From Tricholomella constricta (lineage: Eukaryota; Basidiomycota; Agaricomycetes; Agaricales; Lyophyllaceae), in the NCBI GenBank assembly GCA_013368375.1, contig JAACJP010000006.1:1364001-1428000 (forward strand): 64,000 nucleotides of DNA, in the 5' to 3' direction. The stretch's first letter is position 1. Each line of letters starts with the position of its first letter. Made by a program: the position numbers and the translations under genes. Below the pieces are notes generated by a model that was not told the origin of the DNA, searched no databases, and worked only from the letters and a program-made list of their open reading frames with translations. Below are positions 1 to 10,836 of this stretch, one piece after another.

Positions 1-1175
1 ACACCCCGTCCTCAACGCCCAGAAAATTCTCTCGATGCGGAACACTGGCAGGATGTCGTCGGTGCGAACATCAACCTTCTTTCATCTGATGGCTCCCCGG
101 GACCCAGTCTCCACGTCCAAGAGACCCTGTACGCCTATCGTGGTATTGTCGGTCGTGGAACAATGGTTTACCGAGTTGCCCGCCTATCGGATCCGGCTCG
201 TTCTCTGGCGCTGAAGATTAGTTGGCCCTTGGTCAGTCGTAAACTCGAGGCGGAGACGATTGAGCGACTCCGTGCAAGGCTTCCAAACTGGCGTGACCAC
301 CTTCCAGAGGTCCTCTTCTCTGCCAAGCGGACGGCTGAAGAATTGGGACTTCCTCGAGTCGGGCTGCTGGAGGCCCATCCTTTCAAAGATTTGGAGGATA
401 GATGGCAGCACGCACTGGTGATGAAGTTGTATGGCAAGTTGTGGAAGGTCGGGAGCGTTGAAGCTTTTCAAGACGTGTTTGTAGATTGCTTGGAGTGTCA
501 GTAGTCAATCCGCCTCTCTTTCGCTGTCTTGCTGAAAACCTTCTAGGCCACTATCATGCGTACACTGATGCCAAAGTTTTGCATCGGGACCTGAGCGAGA
601 ACAATCTCATGTTCAAGCGCACCGACGACACTAGTGACGGCAAGGTCAAGGGAATTCTTAATGACTGGGACATGGCTTCGGACGTGGAGGCTAACGACGA
701 GATTTTGCCCTCCACCGCGACACACCGCACTGGAACTATCCCTTTCATGGCAATCGATCTTCTGGTCGTAAATAAACGCCCTCCCCCTCATCTTTACCGC
801 CACGACCTCGAGTCCTTTTTCTATATCCTTGTCTGGGCTGCCTTTTATTACGACTTCGACAAAAAAGAGCGTCGATCGACCCAGCCTCCACTAGAACGCT
901 GGAATAACGTGGACCTCGAAGCCTGTGCTGACAGGAAGAAGGGATTCCTAACCGATCCTGATGCCCGAAATGAACTGTTTGCTCTCGTGCCGCCAGAGGG
1001 CCAGTCTCTGCTTCCATGGATGAATTCGGTATGGTTGCTTTTTTGGAAGGCCAGGTATTCTAGAGGAACACATGTACTCATGACGCCAGAAGCCGGTTGG
1101 GATGATAAGACGTCGGGTGGAGTTCTAACGTTCGAGAACTTTATGGAGGCGCTTGGCCGTAAACCTCGTCTTTAG
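1..1175 (+). CDS. FunK1-type fungal protein kinase, copy A (5' end outside the window)
   Basis: The frame is open from the first base, so the N-terminus lies off the window. Two exons are visible: 1-496 and 547-1175. The 50-nt intron (gtcagt...ctag) splits a Cys codon, and the same intron position recurs in the other copies. The product keeps a kinase catalytic loop (HRDLSENN, near 580) and a DWD in place of DFG (near 666), followed by a conserved C-terminal lobe ending in GRKPRL. FunK1 is a kinase family expanded in Agaricomycetes; substrates and cellular role are unknown. This is the best preserved copy of the cluster because it keeps both catalytic motifs. Its C-terminal half is almost identical to copy D at 43.8 kb, which suggests recent duplication or gene conversion. 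Confidence 0.85.
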
Positions 1176-1204
1176 ACATTTCTAACTGCTCATCCCGTCC
1201 TTTT

Positions 1205-1540
1205 TTGATAAATTTTGTCTGCACATATGTATAGCGATCAATGTTAGACGATAGAGCACAACTCTGATGTAGCTCTTGCGGTAATATAATATGGGATATT
1301 TCAATGAACATGGACATGGTTACTGCCATAATAATAATGCCTTCTTTGCAGCACTTGATGGGCTCGAATGGTGTCTCGGGTGATGGACGAGCTTGCATCG
1401 CGGACTTGTGGCCTGTCGTCTGTGACCGATCCCCAGATGGTCCACTGGACCTCACTCTCGTCGTGATGTCTGCATTAAAGGTGTTCTTCATACGGTACAA
1501 GTCCACTGTTCGGTGGTTAATCTGACCATTGATTCTTTCA
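1205..1540 (+). repeat. FunK1 3'-flank repeat, unit 1
   Basis: This non-coding block follows the stop codon of kinase copy A and recurs downstream of copies B and D (about 41070-41400 and 43840-44150). Shared landmarks are the TGATAAATTTTGTCTGC start, the GATCAATGTTAGACGATA stretch, and the GATGGGCTCG...GGTGTCTCG segment. The unit of duplication in this cluster was therefore gene plus 3' flank, not coding sequence alone. Confidence 0.75.
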
Positions 1541-1558
1541 TTGTTTGATCTAAATACT

Positions 1559-2073
1559 TTGCCAAGCGGACAGCTGAAGAACTGGGACTCCCTTGAATCA
1601 AGCTGCTGAAGGCCTATCCTTTTGAAGGTTTGGAGGAGCATACACTGTTAATGAAGTTGTATGGCAAGTCGTGGGAGGTCGGGAGTGTTGAAGCTTTTCA
1701 AGACGTGTTTGTAGATTGCTTGGAGTGTCAGTAGTCAATCCGCCTCTCTTTCGCTGTCTTGCTGAAAACTTTCTAGGCCACTATCATGCGTACACTGATG
1801 CCAAAGTTTTGCATCGGGACCTGAGCGAGAACAATCTCATGTTCAAGCGCACCGACGACACTAGTGACGGCAAGGTCAAGGGAATTCTTAATGACTGGGA
1901 CATGGCTTCGGACGTGGAGGCTAACGACGAGATTTTGCCCTCCACCGCGACACACCGCATTGGAACTATCCCTTTCATGGCAATCGATCTTCTGGTCGTA
2001 AATAAACGCCCTCCCCCTCATCTTTACCGCCACGACCTCGAGTCCTTTTTCTATATCCTTGTCTGGGCTGCCT
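1559..2073 (+). pseudogene. FunK1 copy B, 5' half (split by the KDZ transposon)
   Basis: Homology to kinase copy A starts near 1559 in the N-terminal lobe and is degraded there, with a stop shortly after GLP. It then runs through the shared intron (about 1727-1776) into an exon nearly identical to copy A. That exon holds the HRDLSENN catalytic loop and the DWD motif. Homology stops abruptly after ggctgcct at 2066-2073. The missing C-terminal half starts at 40691 with the same eight bases and continues in the correct frame, so this is one gene opened by an insertion. Both the upstream decay and the insertion argue that it is non-functional. Confidence 0.85.
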
Positions 2074-2091
2074 CAGGCTATATGGTCATAA

Positions 2092-2137
2092 TGATATATA
2101 AAGTGCTTGTGATGAGAGGCGAGACCTTGATACATTA
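2092..2137 (+). repeat. Left subterminal inverted repeat of the KDZ transposon
   Basis: Read inward, TGATATATAAA is followed after a few bases by TTGTGATGAGAGGC and ACCTTGATACATTA. The reverse complement of 40629-40673 gives TGATATATAAA, TTGTAATGAGAAGC and ACCTTGATACATTA in the same order and with nearly the same spacing. This is the main structural evidence, besides the 8-bp duplication, that the interval is one DNA transposon. Confidence 0.72.
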
Positions 2138-2855
2138 TTCGTTCTAACGACAGCATCACGTGATGATACTCGCACGCCCAAAAAGACGCGCCATCCTGCT
2201 CGTTGTTGCGTCGGTGCGCCTGGGTATGCGCCGCCCCGCGCTGCACCCTTGTTTGTTACATTTTGTTCGCGATCAAATTCTGCGCCCTTGTTTGTTACTT
2301 TTTGTTCACGATCAAAATTCTTTACCTACCTGTACCTGGTCCGAAGCATGGCCATCTATAAAATTGATCCCGTCTAATTTTGAAGCGCGCCTATAAATAA
2401 TCTGGGACACTGATCCAAAACTTTCACTAAATAAAATAACGGAGAAAAACATACCAGTACTTTTTCTCCTCCTCCGTAAATAAATTTGATGCCACCTATT
2501 CCCGTCGTTGAGATCAGTGCATAACAGCACAAAAAAAAAATGCAAAATCTAGACTAGGAAATGTTCCGCGCATGACGGGCTGTTTCTCGTACGACATGGG
2601 AACGACATGGGATCTTTATGCACTGGCAATGTTTGTGCATACACCATTTCACATCTTCGGTAAGCGAAAACCTTACAGACGAGCTATATATCAACCCGAC
2701 CCTTGTGCGTGAATATGCAAAATACCAAGATATTATCCACAACTAAAGTACGAAACAAAAATGATAGCAGTAAAGATTACACAAGTGTCGCCATCTAAGC
2801 CCTCGCTTTCTTAGCAGCTCTACATACAAAGTTGGTCAGAAATAAAAATAAAGTA
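2138..2855. other. Left-end non-coding region of the KDZ transposon
   Basis: No convincing gene is visible. At about 2240-2325 a direct repeat of roughly 40 bp occurs twice in diverged form; its landmark is CCCTTGTTTGTTAC followed by TTTTGTTC and GATCAAA. The rest is A/T-rich, with an A9 run near 2530. The segment lies between the left end and the 3' end of the minus-strand cargo gene. Confidence 0.5.
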
Positions 2856-3196
2856 CTACCGAGACATGAACTTACTTCGTATTTTGCTTGCCCCCACCTT
2901 GCGCTTTGTCGCCTTTGAGCTCAGGAGATTTCCGTTCGCATCCCGCGTTTGTTGGCCGTTCTCATCCACAGTCAAAGGTAGAACCTCCCTTGTAGCGGGA
3001 CCTTTGCGCGCTCGCATTCCGCGGCCCGAAGGATCAGATTCGATGTTTGTTTCTGGTGCGGGCGCGGCCTTCTTGACTCTCGGCTTCCTCGGCCTTGAAA
3101 CTTTGGATGCGAGGGGAATCGGCCTTTTCTTGAGACCAACCAAGAGGGTATCCCAGTCCGGGCTGGGCGAGGGAGGCTGTGCGTGGTCTGATGTAT
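2856..3196 (-). pseudogene. KDZ cargo gene, 3' part (third fragment)
   Basis: This is the C-terminal piece of the minus-strand gene that starts at 32696. It encodes a basic tail rich in Pro, Lys and Arg and ends at a stop at 2856-2858. A gtaagt donor lies just before that stop, so a further small exon is possible. Downstream of the retroelement the reading frame (codons for P-D-T-S-D) joins exactly onto codons for L-F-P at 9311 once one copy of ccgg is removed. The basic tail could be a nuclear localisation region, but that is inference. Confidence 0.75.
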
Positions 3197-3200
3197 CCGG

Positions 3201-3399
3201 TGGAGATGGCCAAGTTGACGCTTCCGTCGGGACTTGGTTGAGGATGTAGACGGCGTGCAAAAACGATGATATTCCTTCTGCTCTTCCGCCCAACTACACG
3301 GTATGCATGACTAAGCTACCAAAGCTCTTGCCAAACAAAGCCAAACAAACCAATCTCCTCTGCATCTCGAGTCCTGGAGTGTCGCCCAGCGATACTCCA
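3201..3399 (-). repeat. 3' LTR of element 1
   Basis: This 199-bp copy matches 9113-9310 except for one extra A in the AAACAAACC stretch. It has TG...CA ends extended to a 5-bp inverted repeat (TGGAG/CTCCA). On the minus strand it follows a G-rich polypurine tract at 3400-3417. Confidence 0.92.
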
Positions 3400-3417
3400 T
3401 GTGCCCCCCCCCCCGCG
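3400..3417 (-). other. Polypurine tract of element 1
   Basis: On the minus strand a run of about 13 G, followed by CACA, abuts the 3' LTR. This is the expected site for plus-strand priming in reverse transcription. The long G homopolymer is a likely place for sequencing error. Confidence 0.65.
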
Positions 3418-3443
3418 TGGCGACGTCCGCGTCGCCCTTTCAC

Positions 3444-5400
3444 CTACTCCGCGCTGTCCTCCTCCTCTTCACTTCCTGTATCCTCAGCGGCCAAATGTTC
3501 TGACGCCTCCCCGTCTGCCAAGCGTCGTTCCATCTCGGCTTGCTCGGCCGCCAACTTTGTCCCCGGCCTCGGCCAAAACCGCCTCAACCGCCTCGCGCTA
3601 AAGTTCCCCGCGACCTGCTTCCCTTCCACGGTTTCGATGGTGTACGAGTTTACGTTGCGGTCGACGATGCGATGGGGAACGGACCATTTCGGTAGTAACT
3701 TGCGTTCTGTCTTGAATGTAAAGTCGAGGTCGCTGCGATAGATCTGTACTAGGTCCCCCCGCTTGAACACGACCTCTTGCTTGGTTTCCGCTAGCACACG
3801 CTTGTCGAACGCTCCTTTCCTCTTAACTGCATGCTGGACCGCGGCTGCGTACCCGTCCAGTCGTTGCTGAGCCGCGTACGCCATTTGAGTGGTGACGGCG
3901 TCTTGCGACAACGCCATAGTGCTTTCCGGGACTCCCGTTCTCGGCGTGTTGATCACTAACCCCAGCAGCAACTCCTTCGGGGTAAAGTCCAGGGCGGGCA
4001 ATAGCCGCCAGTTCAGAATTCTGATCGCCTCCTCCAGATGCGTTGGCCAAGATTTCGGCAGGTCCGCGGTTGTCATCTTCTCGTACTCATCCTCCCCCAA
4101 CCCTGGCGAACACAGCCGCTTCAACACATGGAGCAACAGCTTGTTAGCTCCTTCCACTAGACCGTTGACCCAAGGAGAATACGCTGCGACTATGTGCGTT
4201 GTTGTTCCCCACTTGGTGCAAAAGCTCCGAACCTCCTCGTTGTCGAAATGCTTGCCCCCGTCAGCCATGAAAGCCTCCGATGGCACGTACGCGTGAAAAA
4301 TACTGGAGAGCACGCCTACGGTTGTTTTCCCGCTGCCTGCGGTCTTGTACTTGTATCCCCAAACGTGCTGGGAATAAGTGTCGAGGTACAACCCAACGGT
4401 GTGGTAACCGCCGACGCCAACCGGAAGCGAAAGATAATCCCCTGCAAGTAGTTCGAACGGGTGTCTTCGGGTGATCGGGTTCAGGAGTGCATGGAGATGT
4501 GTTCCCCCAAAGTTCTTGCAACGGCCGCAGTCCTTGATGCCTTGTATGATGGAGGCGTCCAGCCCTGGGCTCCATATGGTGTCCGTGAGGCGTTTCTTGA
4601 TGGCGTCTCGTTGCCAATGGCCACCATTCTGATGTTCTATGCTCGCCAGCTCTGTTGCTTCCTCCCTCGTCACGCACTCCGTTCTGGCCCTCGCTCGTGC
4701 CCTGCGACCGCCGCCCACGCGCCAAAGTCTCCCGTCCTCAATTAGGTACTCCAACGCTCTGTGCCGTGCCCTCCTCTTGTCTTTCTCAGTTTTTCCGTGG
4801 TCGAGTTCGAGCAGGGCCTCAATCACTTCGAGGAACAAGGGCTCCTTTGCGAACCGTCGTCGCAACCCTTCACCTTCGCTGACCGGCGCCATGAGGAAGA
4901 TGTCATGCGCCAACCCCGTCACCGCCTCCCAATCTTCGCAAACTGTCCATTCGCTCCCGTCCCCGGCCTCCTTCGTAGTCCCTTCTGCCGCTCTGCTTAA
5001 GCCGTCCGCCACAACGTTGATTTTTCCAGGGACATGCCGAACATCGACGATTTGGTGCGCTAGAATGCCGTCCCTCCATCTCGCGTGGGTTACGCTCAAC
5101 TTGTCGCTCATCAGCACATCCCGCAGCGCTTGACAGTCCGTCTCAATGATGACTGGGAATCCCCAAACGGTGTCGGAAAATTTGTCAAGCCCAAACTTCA
5201 AGGCCGCGAATTCCAGTAGAAACGGTTTGTATTTCTCTTCTGCTGATGAAGTGCGTTTCGACGCGAACCCTATTGGGTGCAACTTGGTGACCGCGGTGCC
5301 ACTTGGGGTCGTCGATGTGTATCGCTGGGCTAGCACGGCCCCGAACGCGTCCATGCACCCGTCCGTGGTGAGTACGAACGGGGTACCATCCCATGCGGCG
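3444..5400 (-). CDS. Element 1 pol, 3' part: RNase H and integrase
   Basis: The frame is open from 5795, but homology to gypsy pol begins near 5400, where reading passes from the upstream pol frame into this one. RNase H shows TTDGCMDAFGAVLA and the ETDCQALRD stretch. The integrase has a His-His-Cys-Cys zinc region (HQNGGHWQRD...CGRCKNFG). Its catalytic D-D-E triad lies within LAGDYLSL, FMADGGKHFD and GLVEGANK. The C-terminal region is Arg-rich and then acidic, ending in a Glu-rich stretch. No clear chromodomain is visible. The break from the upstream frame looks like a one-base indel and not a programmed site. Confidence 0.85.
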
Positions 5401-7720
5401 CCTTCAGCACCGGTTCTGACGTTAAGATTTTCTTCAGGGCCAGAAAGCTCTGTGCATGGGCTGGCGTCCACCTGCTCGCCAACTTGAAGTTTGCCATCAC
5501 TCTCCGGTATACTGACTTCGATGCCCCCCCTGGTATGTCCACCTCCCGTAACAGGTTCCGCAGCGGAGCCTCCACCTTTGCATACCCTTGTACGAGGTCT
5601 CGGAACCAGCCCGCGAGGCCGAGAAAGGCGGCTAGGTTCTGAGCGTCCTCCGGCGGCAGCCAATTCACGATTGCGGTAAGCTTTGCCATGTCCGGCTGTA
5701 CTCCGTTGGGCCCTACTGACGCGCCCGCGAACACTCCTGTCGTTGCAAACAGGTTCGTTTTGGCGGCAGAGATCGACAGCCCTTTCTCCCGACACCTCCC
5801 TAATATAGCTTCCAACCTCCCCATCATGTCCAGAAAGTCGTCCGATGCGGTCCCGCCATCATCCACAAACAGCTCCAATATTTCCTGCACCAACAGGTCA
5901 TGTAGACTCTTCGCCGTCATCTGCGCGAACGTGGACGGCGCTCCCGTCAATCCGAACGGCATCTTCTTGTACCAAAAGTATCCGCGCCCCTCCACATAGA
6001 AGGCCGTGTAGGGTCGGGACTCCTTTGCAACCTCCACGGCATAAAACCCTGCCGCAAAATCGAAAAGCGACACCCATCTCTTCCCGCTAAGTCTTTGCTG
6101 CTTTGCCCTAATATCTCCCTGCGGCATAGGTGCGACTTTTGTGATCTTGTTTATTTCGGCAAAATTTTGACAAACTCGCCACTTAGGGTCCGGTTCCTCT
6201 CCGTCGTCGGGTGTGCGTGGTGACGGCCTTTCCGGCATGGGAAAGTGGGGATCCAGGCCGTTCGCCACGCACTGGTCGTTCACCCGGTGCTGCAATTCTT
6301 CCAAGGTGAGGCCCGCGCCTTGATGAACCTTCTGTGCTAGTGTTGTCGGCGACACGCATTTCACTTCTCCTGGTTCGCACTGTTCGATAACCCCCGCCTC
6401 CAACATCTCATTGATCTTCGCATGTAGGTATTTCCGTTGTGGCGGCGTCAGAGGTCGCTGATGGACTTTCCTCGAGAAGGTCGCGGTCGGTGGGATGTCC
6501 AGCGTGTGGACCGCGCCTTCTACGGTTAAGACCTCCCCAACAGACAGCGCAAACACGTCAGCGTTCCGCTGTATGAAAGCGCGTACCTCCTCCCTCTCGT
6601 CCTCTGACAAGTCTTCCCCGACTGACACCTGCCGTAACACCTCCGCCACCCTTGCCGGCTGAAACGGATCCGTCCTCCTGGTGAATATGCCCTTCTCAGT
6701 TTCGCCAAACTCGACCGCAATTAGTGAGCCCGGGTCCCTTGCTTCCCCGCCGTCGAGCACAAGACAAACCGGGGCAACGACCTGCTTGATTGGTGTGTTG
6801 GCGTCCTGTCCTTTCGGATCGTCCACCACTCCGTTGCTCTTCCCGTTCGGCGCCTTGCCTTCATCCCCTCTTCCGACCGTTGACCTTTCATCACTCTTGC
6901 CGGCTGTCCCTTCAAGTCGATGTGGTTCGCCGAAACTTAAGTAATGGATGGTGTCGCTGTGGAACTGTGTGTCGCAGAACTGGTTTGACAGGGTTGTTTT
7001 CGTGTCGCCGACTGCGATTGTGACTTCATTGCGCCTGTAGTAGTGTACTGCGTCGAAGGCGAGCATCAACGGCTTCCCGAACAGAAAAGACCAATTCCCC
7101 CCACTGTCAAAAATTTCGAAGGAGCCTTTCAACCTTATGCCGCCCAAACCTATGACCCCTTCCCAAACCGCCTCCCCTTTTACGATCGTGCCATCCGCCA
7201 TTCGCAGCCGCCGCTTAGATGGTCGTGTAGGCCCCAGCCTGTGCTTCACCTTCGCGTAGATGCGGCTGCACATCGCCGCCACCATCGCTCCATCATCAAA
7301 CATTCCCCAAACGCGTACAATCTCTCCTTCCGGACCTTCCAGGTTCACTGCTTGCACAAACGGTTCGACTTCCTTCCCTTCATCATCTTGTAGTCGCTTA
7401 TGTCCCTCGGTGTACAGGTTCAGGATGCTTGATTCGTCGGCCTTCGCTACATCCTCAAGAAGTACAACGCGAGTCTCGACTTTGTCGCCCACCGCCGCTC
7501 GGTTGCCGGTGGGGACCATGACACTATCCGTTTCCTCTGTCCTCGGGGCCGCCCGTGGTTGCTCACTCACGCGGACGGCCTTTCGCCTTTTCCCTGTTCT
7601 TCTGCTCCGCTCGATTCCGTCACCTCCTCCATCGTTCCATAGTCGTCGATTGCCACGTATCGGATGGCCGTCGCGGTGTCTCTCGGTCCTCGGAGCATGT
7701 TCGTACAGATCGCCCTCCAA
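5390..7720 (-). CDS. Element 1 pol, 5' part: protease and reverse transcriptase
   Basis: The frame begins within the end of gag (overlap 7567-7720) and is offset from it, so a programmed frameshift between gag and pol is plausible, as in many gypsy elements. The retropepsin-like region has FDDGAMVA in the position of the usual DSGA (about 7275-7305). RT shows VSLFDFAAGFYAVE, MPFGLTGAPSTFAQM and the active-site motif FVDD (near 5865). Normal pol homology ends near 5395, after VLKAP, and continues in another frame. The codons beyond that point in this frame are a run-on. Confidence 0.85.
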
Positions 7721-8781
7721 CGCTGCTCGTGGGGGTGGAGGTGCTTAGCTTCCGGAACCGGGCAGTTGAAACTGAGGTGGCCTTTGCCCGGGTGATCGCG
7801 ACCGCTCAGCCCGCACTTGTAACACTCGTTGTTGTTCACCTTGCTGGTTCCCGGTCGCAGGGGATACGGTGTTAGTTCCGTTACGGGCCCGCCCGCGCCA
7901 TGTGCTTTGGCCCACGCCTGTTGCTGTGCTTGGTGCGCCAAGCGTCCCGCGTCCGTGTCTGGGTGGTGGGCCAACACCGCGTATCTGTTTCTGAAGGCGG
8001 CCCTTTCATCGGTTGTGAATTGGCGTGGGGACCCTCTCGTGTACGTGCCTGGAGTTCCGCCCCTGCCCGTGTTACCGTGTCCGAAGAGCGTTGTACCAAC
8101 AGCCGGTGGAATGGTGGCCGTGCCAAGCGTAGTGTTGGCGAGCTGTCTGCCTAGCGTGGTCCTTGGTGTTTCCAATTGTGCAATCCGCCCCTTGACCGCC
8201 TCTAACGCGTCCCTCCTTGTCGTCTCCTCCGCCACCCTTTCCTTGATGTAGGTCACGCTGATGTTGCGGACCGCGGTGAGGAACAGAGCCCATGTTGCGT
8301 ATTCGTCTGCTAACTTCGCTTTGATGACCGACGGCAGCCCTTTCCGCACCTGCCCGATGTAAACCGCTCCCGCTTCTACGCCCGCCTCCTTCGCCAGCCT
8401 CCCCATCTCATCTGCCCATGCTACATGCGTGTAAATTTTCCTGCCCGACACCACCTTCATCTCCCCGAGGTCTTCGGTCTTCAGTTTCGTGGTTAGCAAC
8501 TCTTCCTCGCATTCCGCTGCTGTTTTCCGGACCACCGTCGCTTTGGGCCAGCGTACGTCGTATGCGGCCTTAAGTCTCGGCCATGTTGCCTTGTCGGCGG
8601 GATCGAGCGCCGCGAACCACTCGTCGGCCACGCTGTCCGAGTGGAGGAAGTTCTCGAATTTGCTAAGTTTGTGGGCGTCGTCTTTCCCAGCCATCGCGCG
8701 GCAGAACGCGCGCCAGAAATCTTGAGCATTTTCGTTCTCCCGCAAGTCGCCCCAGAACGGTTCGATCAGCATAGCGGCCAT
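7567..8781 (-). CDS. Element 1 gag
   Basis: This 404-codon frame encodes a capsid-like helical N-terminal half (EPFWGD, FWRAF, DEWFAAL patterns common in basidiomycete gypsy gag). A linker with several Gly/Thr stretches follows, then one zinc knuckle in which C-x2-C precedes a long His-containing spacer and a final Cys (CYKCGLSG...FNCP, about 7765-7830). The spacer is longer than in the canonical CX2CX4HX4C motif. The frame is open upstream of the ATG at 8781 as far as about 9000 but offers no earlier ATG. Confidence 0.85.
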   Translation of the reverse strand: MAAMLIEPFWGDLRENENAQDFWRAFCRAMAGKDDAHKLSKFENFLHSDSVADEWFAALDPADKATWPRLKAAYDVRWPKATVVRKTAAECEEELLTTKLKTEDLGEMKVVSGRKIYTHVAWADEMGRLAKEAGVEAGAVYIGQVRKGLPSVIKAKLADEYATWALFLTAVRNISVTYIKERVAEETTRRDALEAVKGRIAQLETPRTTLGRQLANTTLGTATIPPAVGTTLFGHGNTGRGGTPGTYTRGSPRQFTTDERAAFRNRYAVLAHHPDTDAGRLAHQAQQQAWAKAHGAGGPVTELTPYPLRPGTSKVNNNECYKCGLSGRDHPGKGHLSFNCPVPEAKHLHPHEQRWRAICTNMLRGPRDTATAIRYVAIDDYGTMEEVTESSGAEEQGKGERPSA

Positions 8782-9112
8782 TTCAATCGGTTCGTTTAAA
8801 TTGAGTTGTGGAATTACTTGCGGTGCAGGAGATGTGGCCGGCGTTGATCTGTGTGATCCTAAGCCTAGAGAATCTGGAGCTGGGGATGCTGTTGGACTAG
8901 ACGGAGCGTCAGAGGTTGGTAGCGGGCTGCTTTCGGTTCTGGAGGCGAATCTGCCGTTGATCCTAAATTGTGTTCTATAGGCCAGCGCGACTTTTAGTCT
9001 TTTTCTGTCGTTCGGTCACGTTGCTTCGATCCTTTAAACTTTTAGGCTTTTAGACTTTGAACTTTAACCCGGGTACTTTGAATATGAAATCGAATTTGCT
9101 GTCGTCACCAGA
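8782..9112 (-). other. Element 1 leader with candidate primer binding site
   Basis: This lies between the 5' LTR and gag. On the minus strand the sequence just inside the LTR is TCTGGTGACGACAGC, and the TGG fits a tRNA 3'-CCA primer. The cognate tRNA was not identified. Confidence 0.5.
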
Positions 9113-9310
9113 TGGAGATGGCCAAGTTGACGCTTCCGTCGGGACTTGGTTGAGGATGTAGACGGCGTGCAAAAACGATGATATTCCTTCTGCTCTTCCG
9201 CCCAACTACACGGTATGCATGACTAAGCTACCAAAGCTCTTGCCAAACAAAGCCAAACAACCAATCTCCTCTGCATCTCGAGTCCTGGAGTGTCGCCCAG
9301 CGATACTCCA
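9113..9310 (-). repeat. 5' LTR of element 1
   Basis: This 198-bp copy is nearly identical to 3201-3399. An open frame runs across its outer edge from the interrupted cargo gene and ends inside the LTR, which could be mistaken for a natural gene end. Confidence 0.92.
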
Positions 9311-10263
9311 CCGGAAACAATGGGGAGGATGGTGGGTCCACAGGATACATATTGGAAGGGAAGACGTAAGGCATGCCCGTCAGGCCAAGTCCAGGCTGCT
9401 CCGGGACTTGACGGGGCGACACGTGATGTTCGTGCAGTCCCGAGGCATCCGAGATGACTTCCGAGGCGACCTCTGAGCCTGATTGAGCACCGGACCCAAG
9501 TCCAGGCTGCTCCGGGACTTGATGGGGCGACACGTGATGCTCTTGCAGTCCCAAGGCATTCGAGGTGACCTCCGAGCCTGACTGAGCACCGGACAGGTCT
9601 GGAGGGGACACAGATGGTACGGGGACTGGTGCAGGTGTTGCAGCAGGGGAAAACAGCGGAAGGGCTGGGAAAGGCAAGGGAAAGGCAAGAGACATGGGCA
9701 AGGCCGGTGAGAAAGGTGAGAACGGTGGTGAGGAAGGTGGGATGGGCGTCAAAGATGTGGAGGCAGGTGTAGGAGAGGTAGGAGAGGTCACCAAGGGATC
9801 GGGCACGGCAGTCACTGAAGTAGGATAGGCCACCAAAGGATCGAGCACGGGTGTTGTAGCGGTCACCGAGGCAGGTGCCGGCGTGGGCAATTGTAGATGT
9901 GGATCAATGAATAAATTGTCGGTGTCGTTGATGGCGGCCTGCATCGACCAAAGCTCGTCGAGCGTTTGAAGTGTGGGCTCGTCGTCCTTGTCATGATGAA
10001 GGACCCGTGATTCACATACACTTGGGGCTGGAGATGCTGTCAATAATTTGGTGTGTAAGATAGAGCCGGATGACTTACGAAATACGCTCTCAACAAACTG
10101 GGCATACGGGCGAAGGAACTTATCATTGTAGTCGCCATACGCCTTTCGAAATGAATGGCCGACTTCGTTCTCTCCATAATGAAAACTGTGGTCGTGGAGC
10201 AATCAGTATTGGTAGGTAAAATTACAGAGTGTGAAACGTACGCCAGAGTCGTCGGCTTTCCGC
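9311..10263 (-). pseudogene. KDZ cargo gene, middle part (second fragment)
   Basis: This fragment lies between elements 1 and 2. It starts with the end of one exon (10263-10242), then a 56-nt intron (10241-10186, gtacgt...cacag), then a long exon from 10185. The start encodes FHYGENEVGHSF and a stretch ending QFVESVF, matching a recurring pattern in a large Agaricomycete family of unknown function. A 42-nt possible intron (gtaagt...gacag, near 10075-10034) keeps frame either way. The remainder is a long Pro/Ser/Thr-rich low-complexity region with internal repeats (RQVPEQPGLG appears twice). It ends at the ccgg duplication, where the frame continues at 3196. Confidence 0.8.
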
Positions 10264-10268
10264 CGTTG

Positions 10269-10614
10269 TGTTAGGACCTGTGTAGCACGCCGGTTACAGA
10301 GTTATTCTGGAACCACCGAAGCGGACAGGCCTGACGTCCGTCAAGGAAGACGGCCTACGAAGGAGTATTCGGAGGTCGTGAGCGTTGACGGAGGTGTTCA
10401 CCGGGGCTGATTCGAACGAACGAGCTCAAGTGATACGGGTGTGAAGCCAAATAGATTGAGAGAGAGAGAGAGAAACGAGAACGAGAATCGAGAACTAGTC
10501 TTAACAATAGGTAATATCGAGGTAAGGAGTCTGAAAAGAAGTGGTGCCATCATATATACGGTGGGCGTGCGTGGGAAAGCGTAAGTGATTGCGAGTTTAG
10601 GGGCGGTCGTGACA
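10269..10614 (-). repeat. 3' LTR of element 2
   Basis: The 346-bp LTR contains a (GA)n run near 10460 and TG...CA ends. It matches 31384-31729 with no difference noticed by eye. On the minus strand a polypurine tract (GAGAAGGGGGTAA, 10615-10627) immediately precedes it. Confidence 0.93.
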
Positions 10615-10631
10615 TTACCCCCTTCTCAAGC
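10615..10631 (-). other. Polypurine tract of element 2
   Basis: Minus strand reading GCTTGAGAAGGGGGTAA directly before the 3' LTR; the standard plus-strand primer position. Confidence 0.65.
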
Positions 10632-10836
10632 GTTGAGCCACTGAGACGCAGAAAAAGAAATGTTCGAATACAGGGAGTGTGGCGGTTATTCTCCTTTCTG
10701 GGTCGCGCGCGGTCACGTGAGGGGCACGTGTCGGTCTCGGTTGTAGGTCCTTGTGGGTGTTTTTGAGGATCTCGGAGATCGAAAGAGAAAAAACTTAGGT
10801 TGTTTGTTCCTCCTCCATCTTCTCTTCGTCCTGCTC

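Larger units (their letters stand above)
3201..9310 (-). mobile_element. Ty3/gypsy LTR retrotransposon, element 1 (6.1 kb)
   Basis: The element has 198-199 bp LTRs beginning TGGAG and ending CTCCA, flanked by the 4-bp duplication ccgg (3197-3200 and 9311-9314). The internal order on the minus strand is gag, protease, reverse transcriptase, RNase H, integrase, which is the Ty3/gypsy order. The LTRs differ by about one base, so the insertion is young. It sits inside an exon of the minus-strand KDZ cargo gene. A frameshift in pol near 5395 suggests this copy is not autonomous. Confidence 0.92.

Noticed and set aside
3307..8781. Long plus-strand frames opposite element 1 gag and pol
   Set aside because: They are shadows of the minus-strand polyprotein, without motifs or splice logic.
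9113..9310. Repeated segment at 3201-3399 and 9113-9310 as a duplicated gene exon
   Set aside because: TG...CA ends, a 4-bp flanking duplication and internal gag-pol show that these are LTRs.
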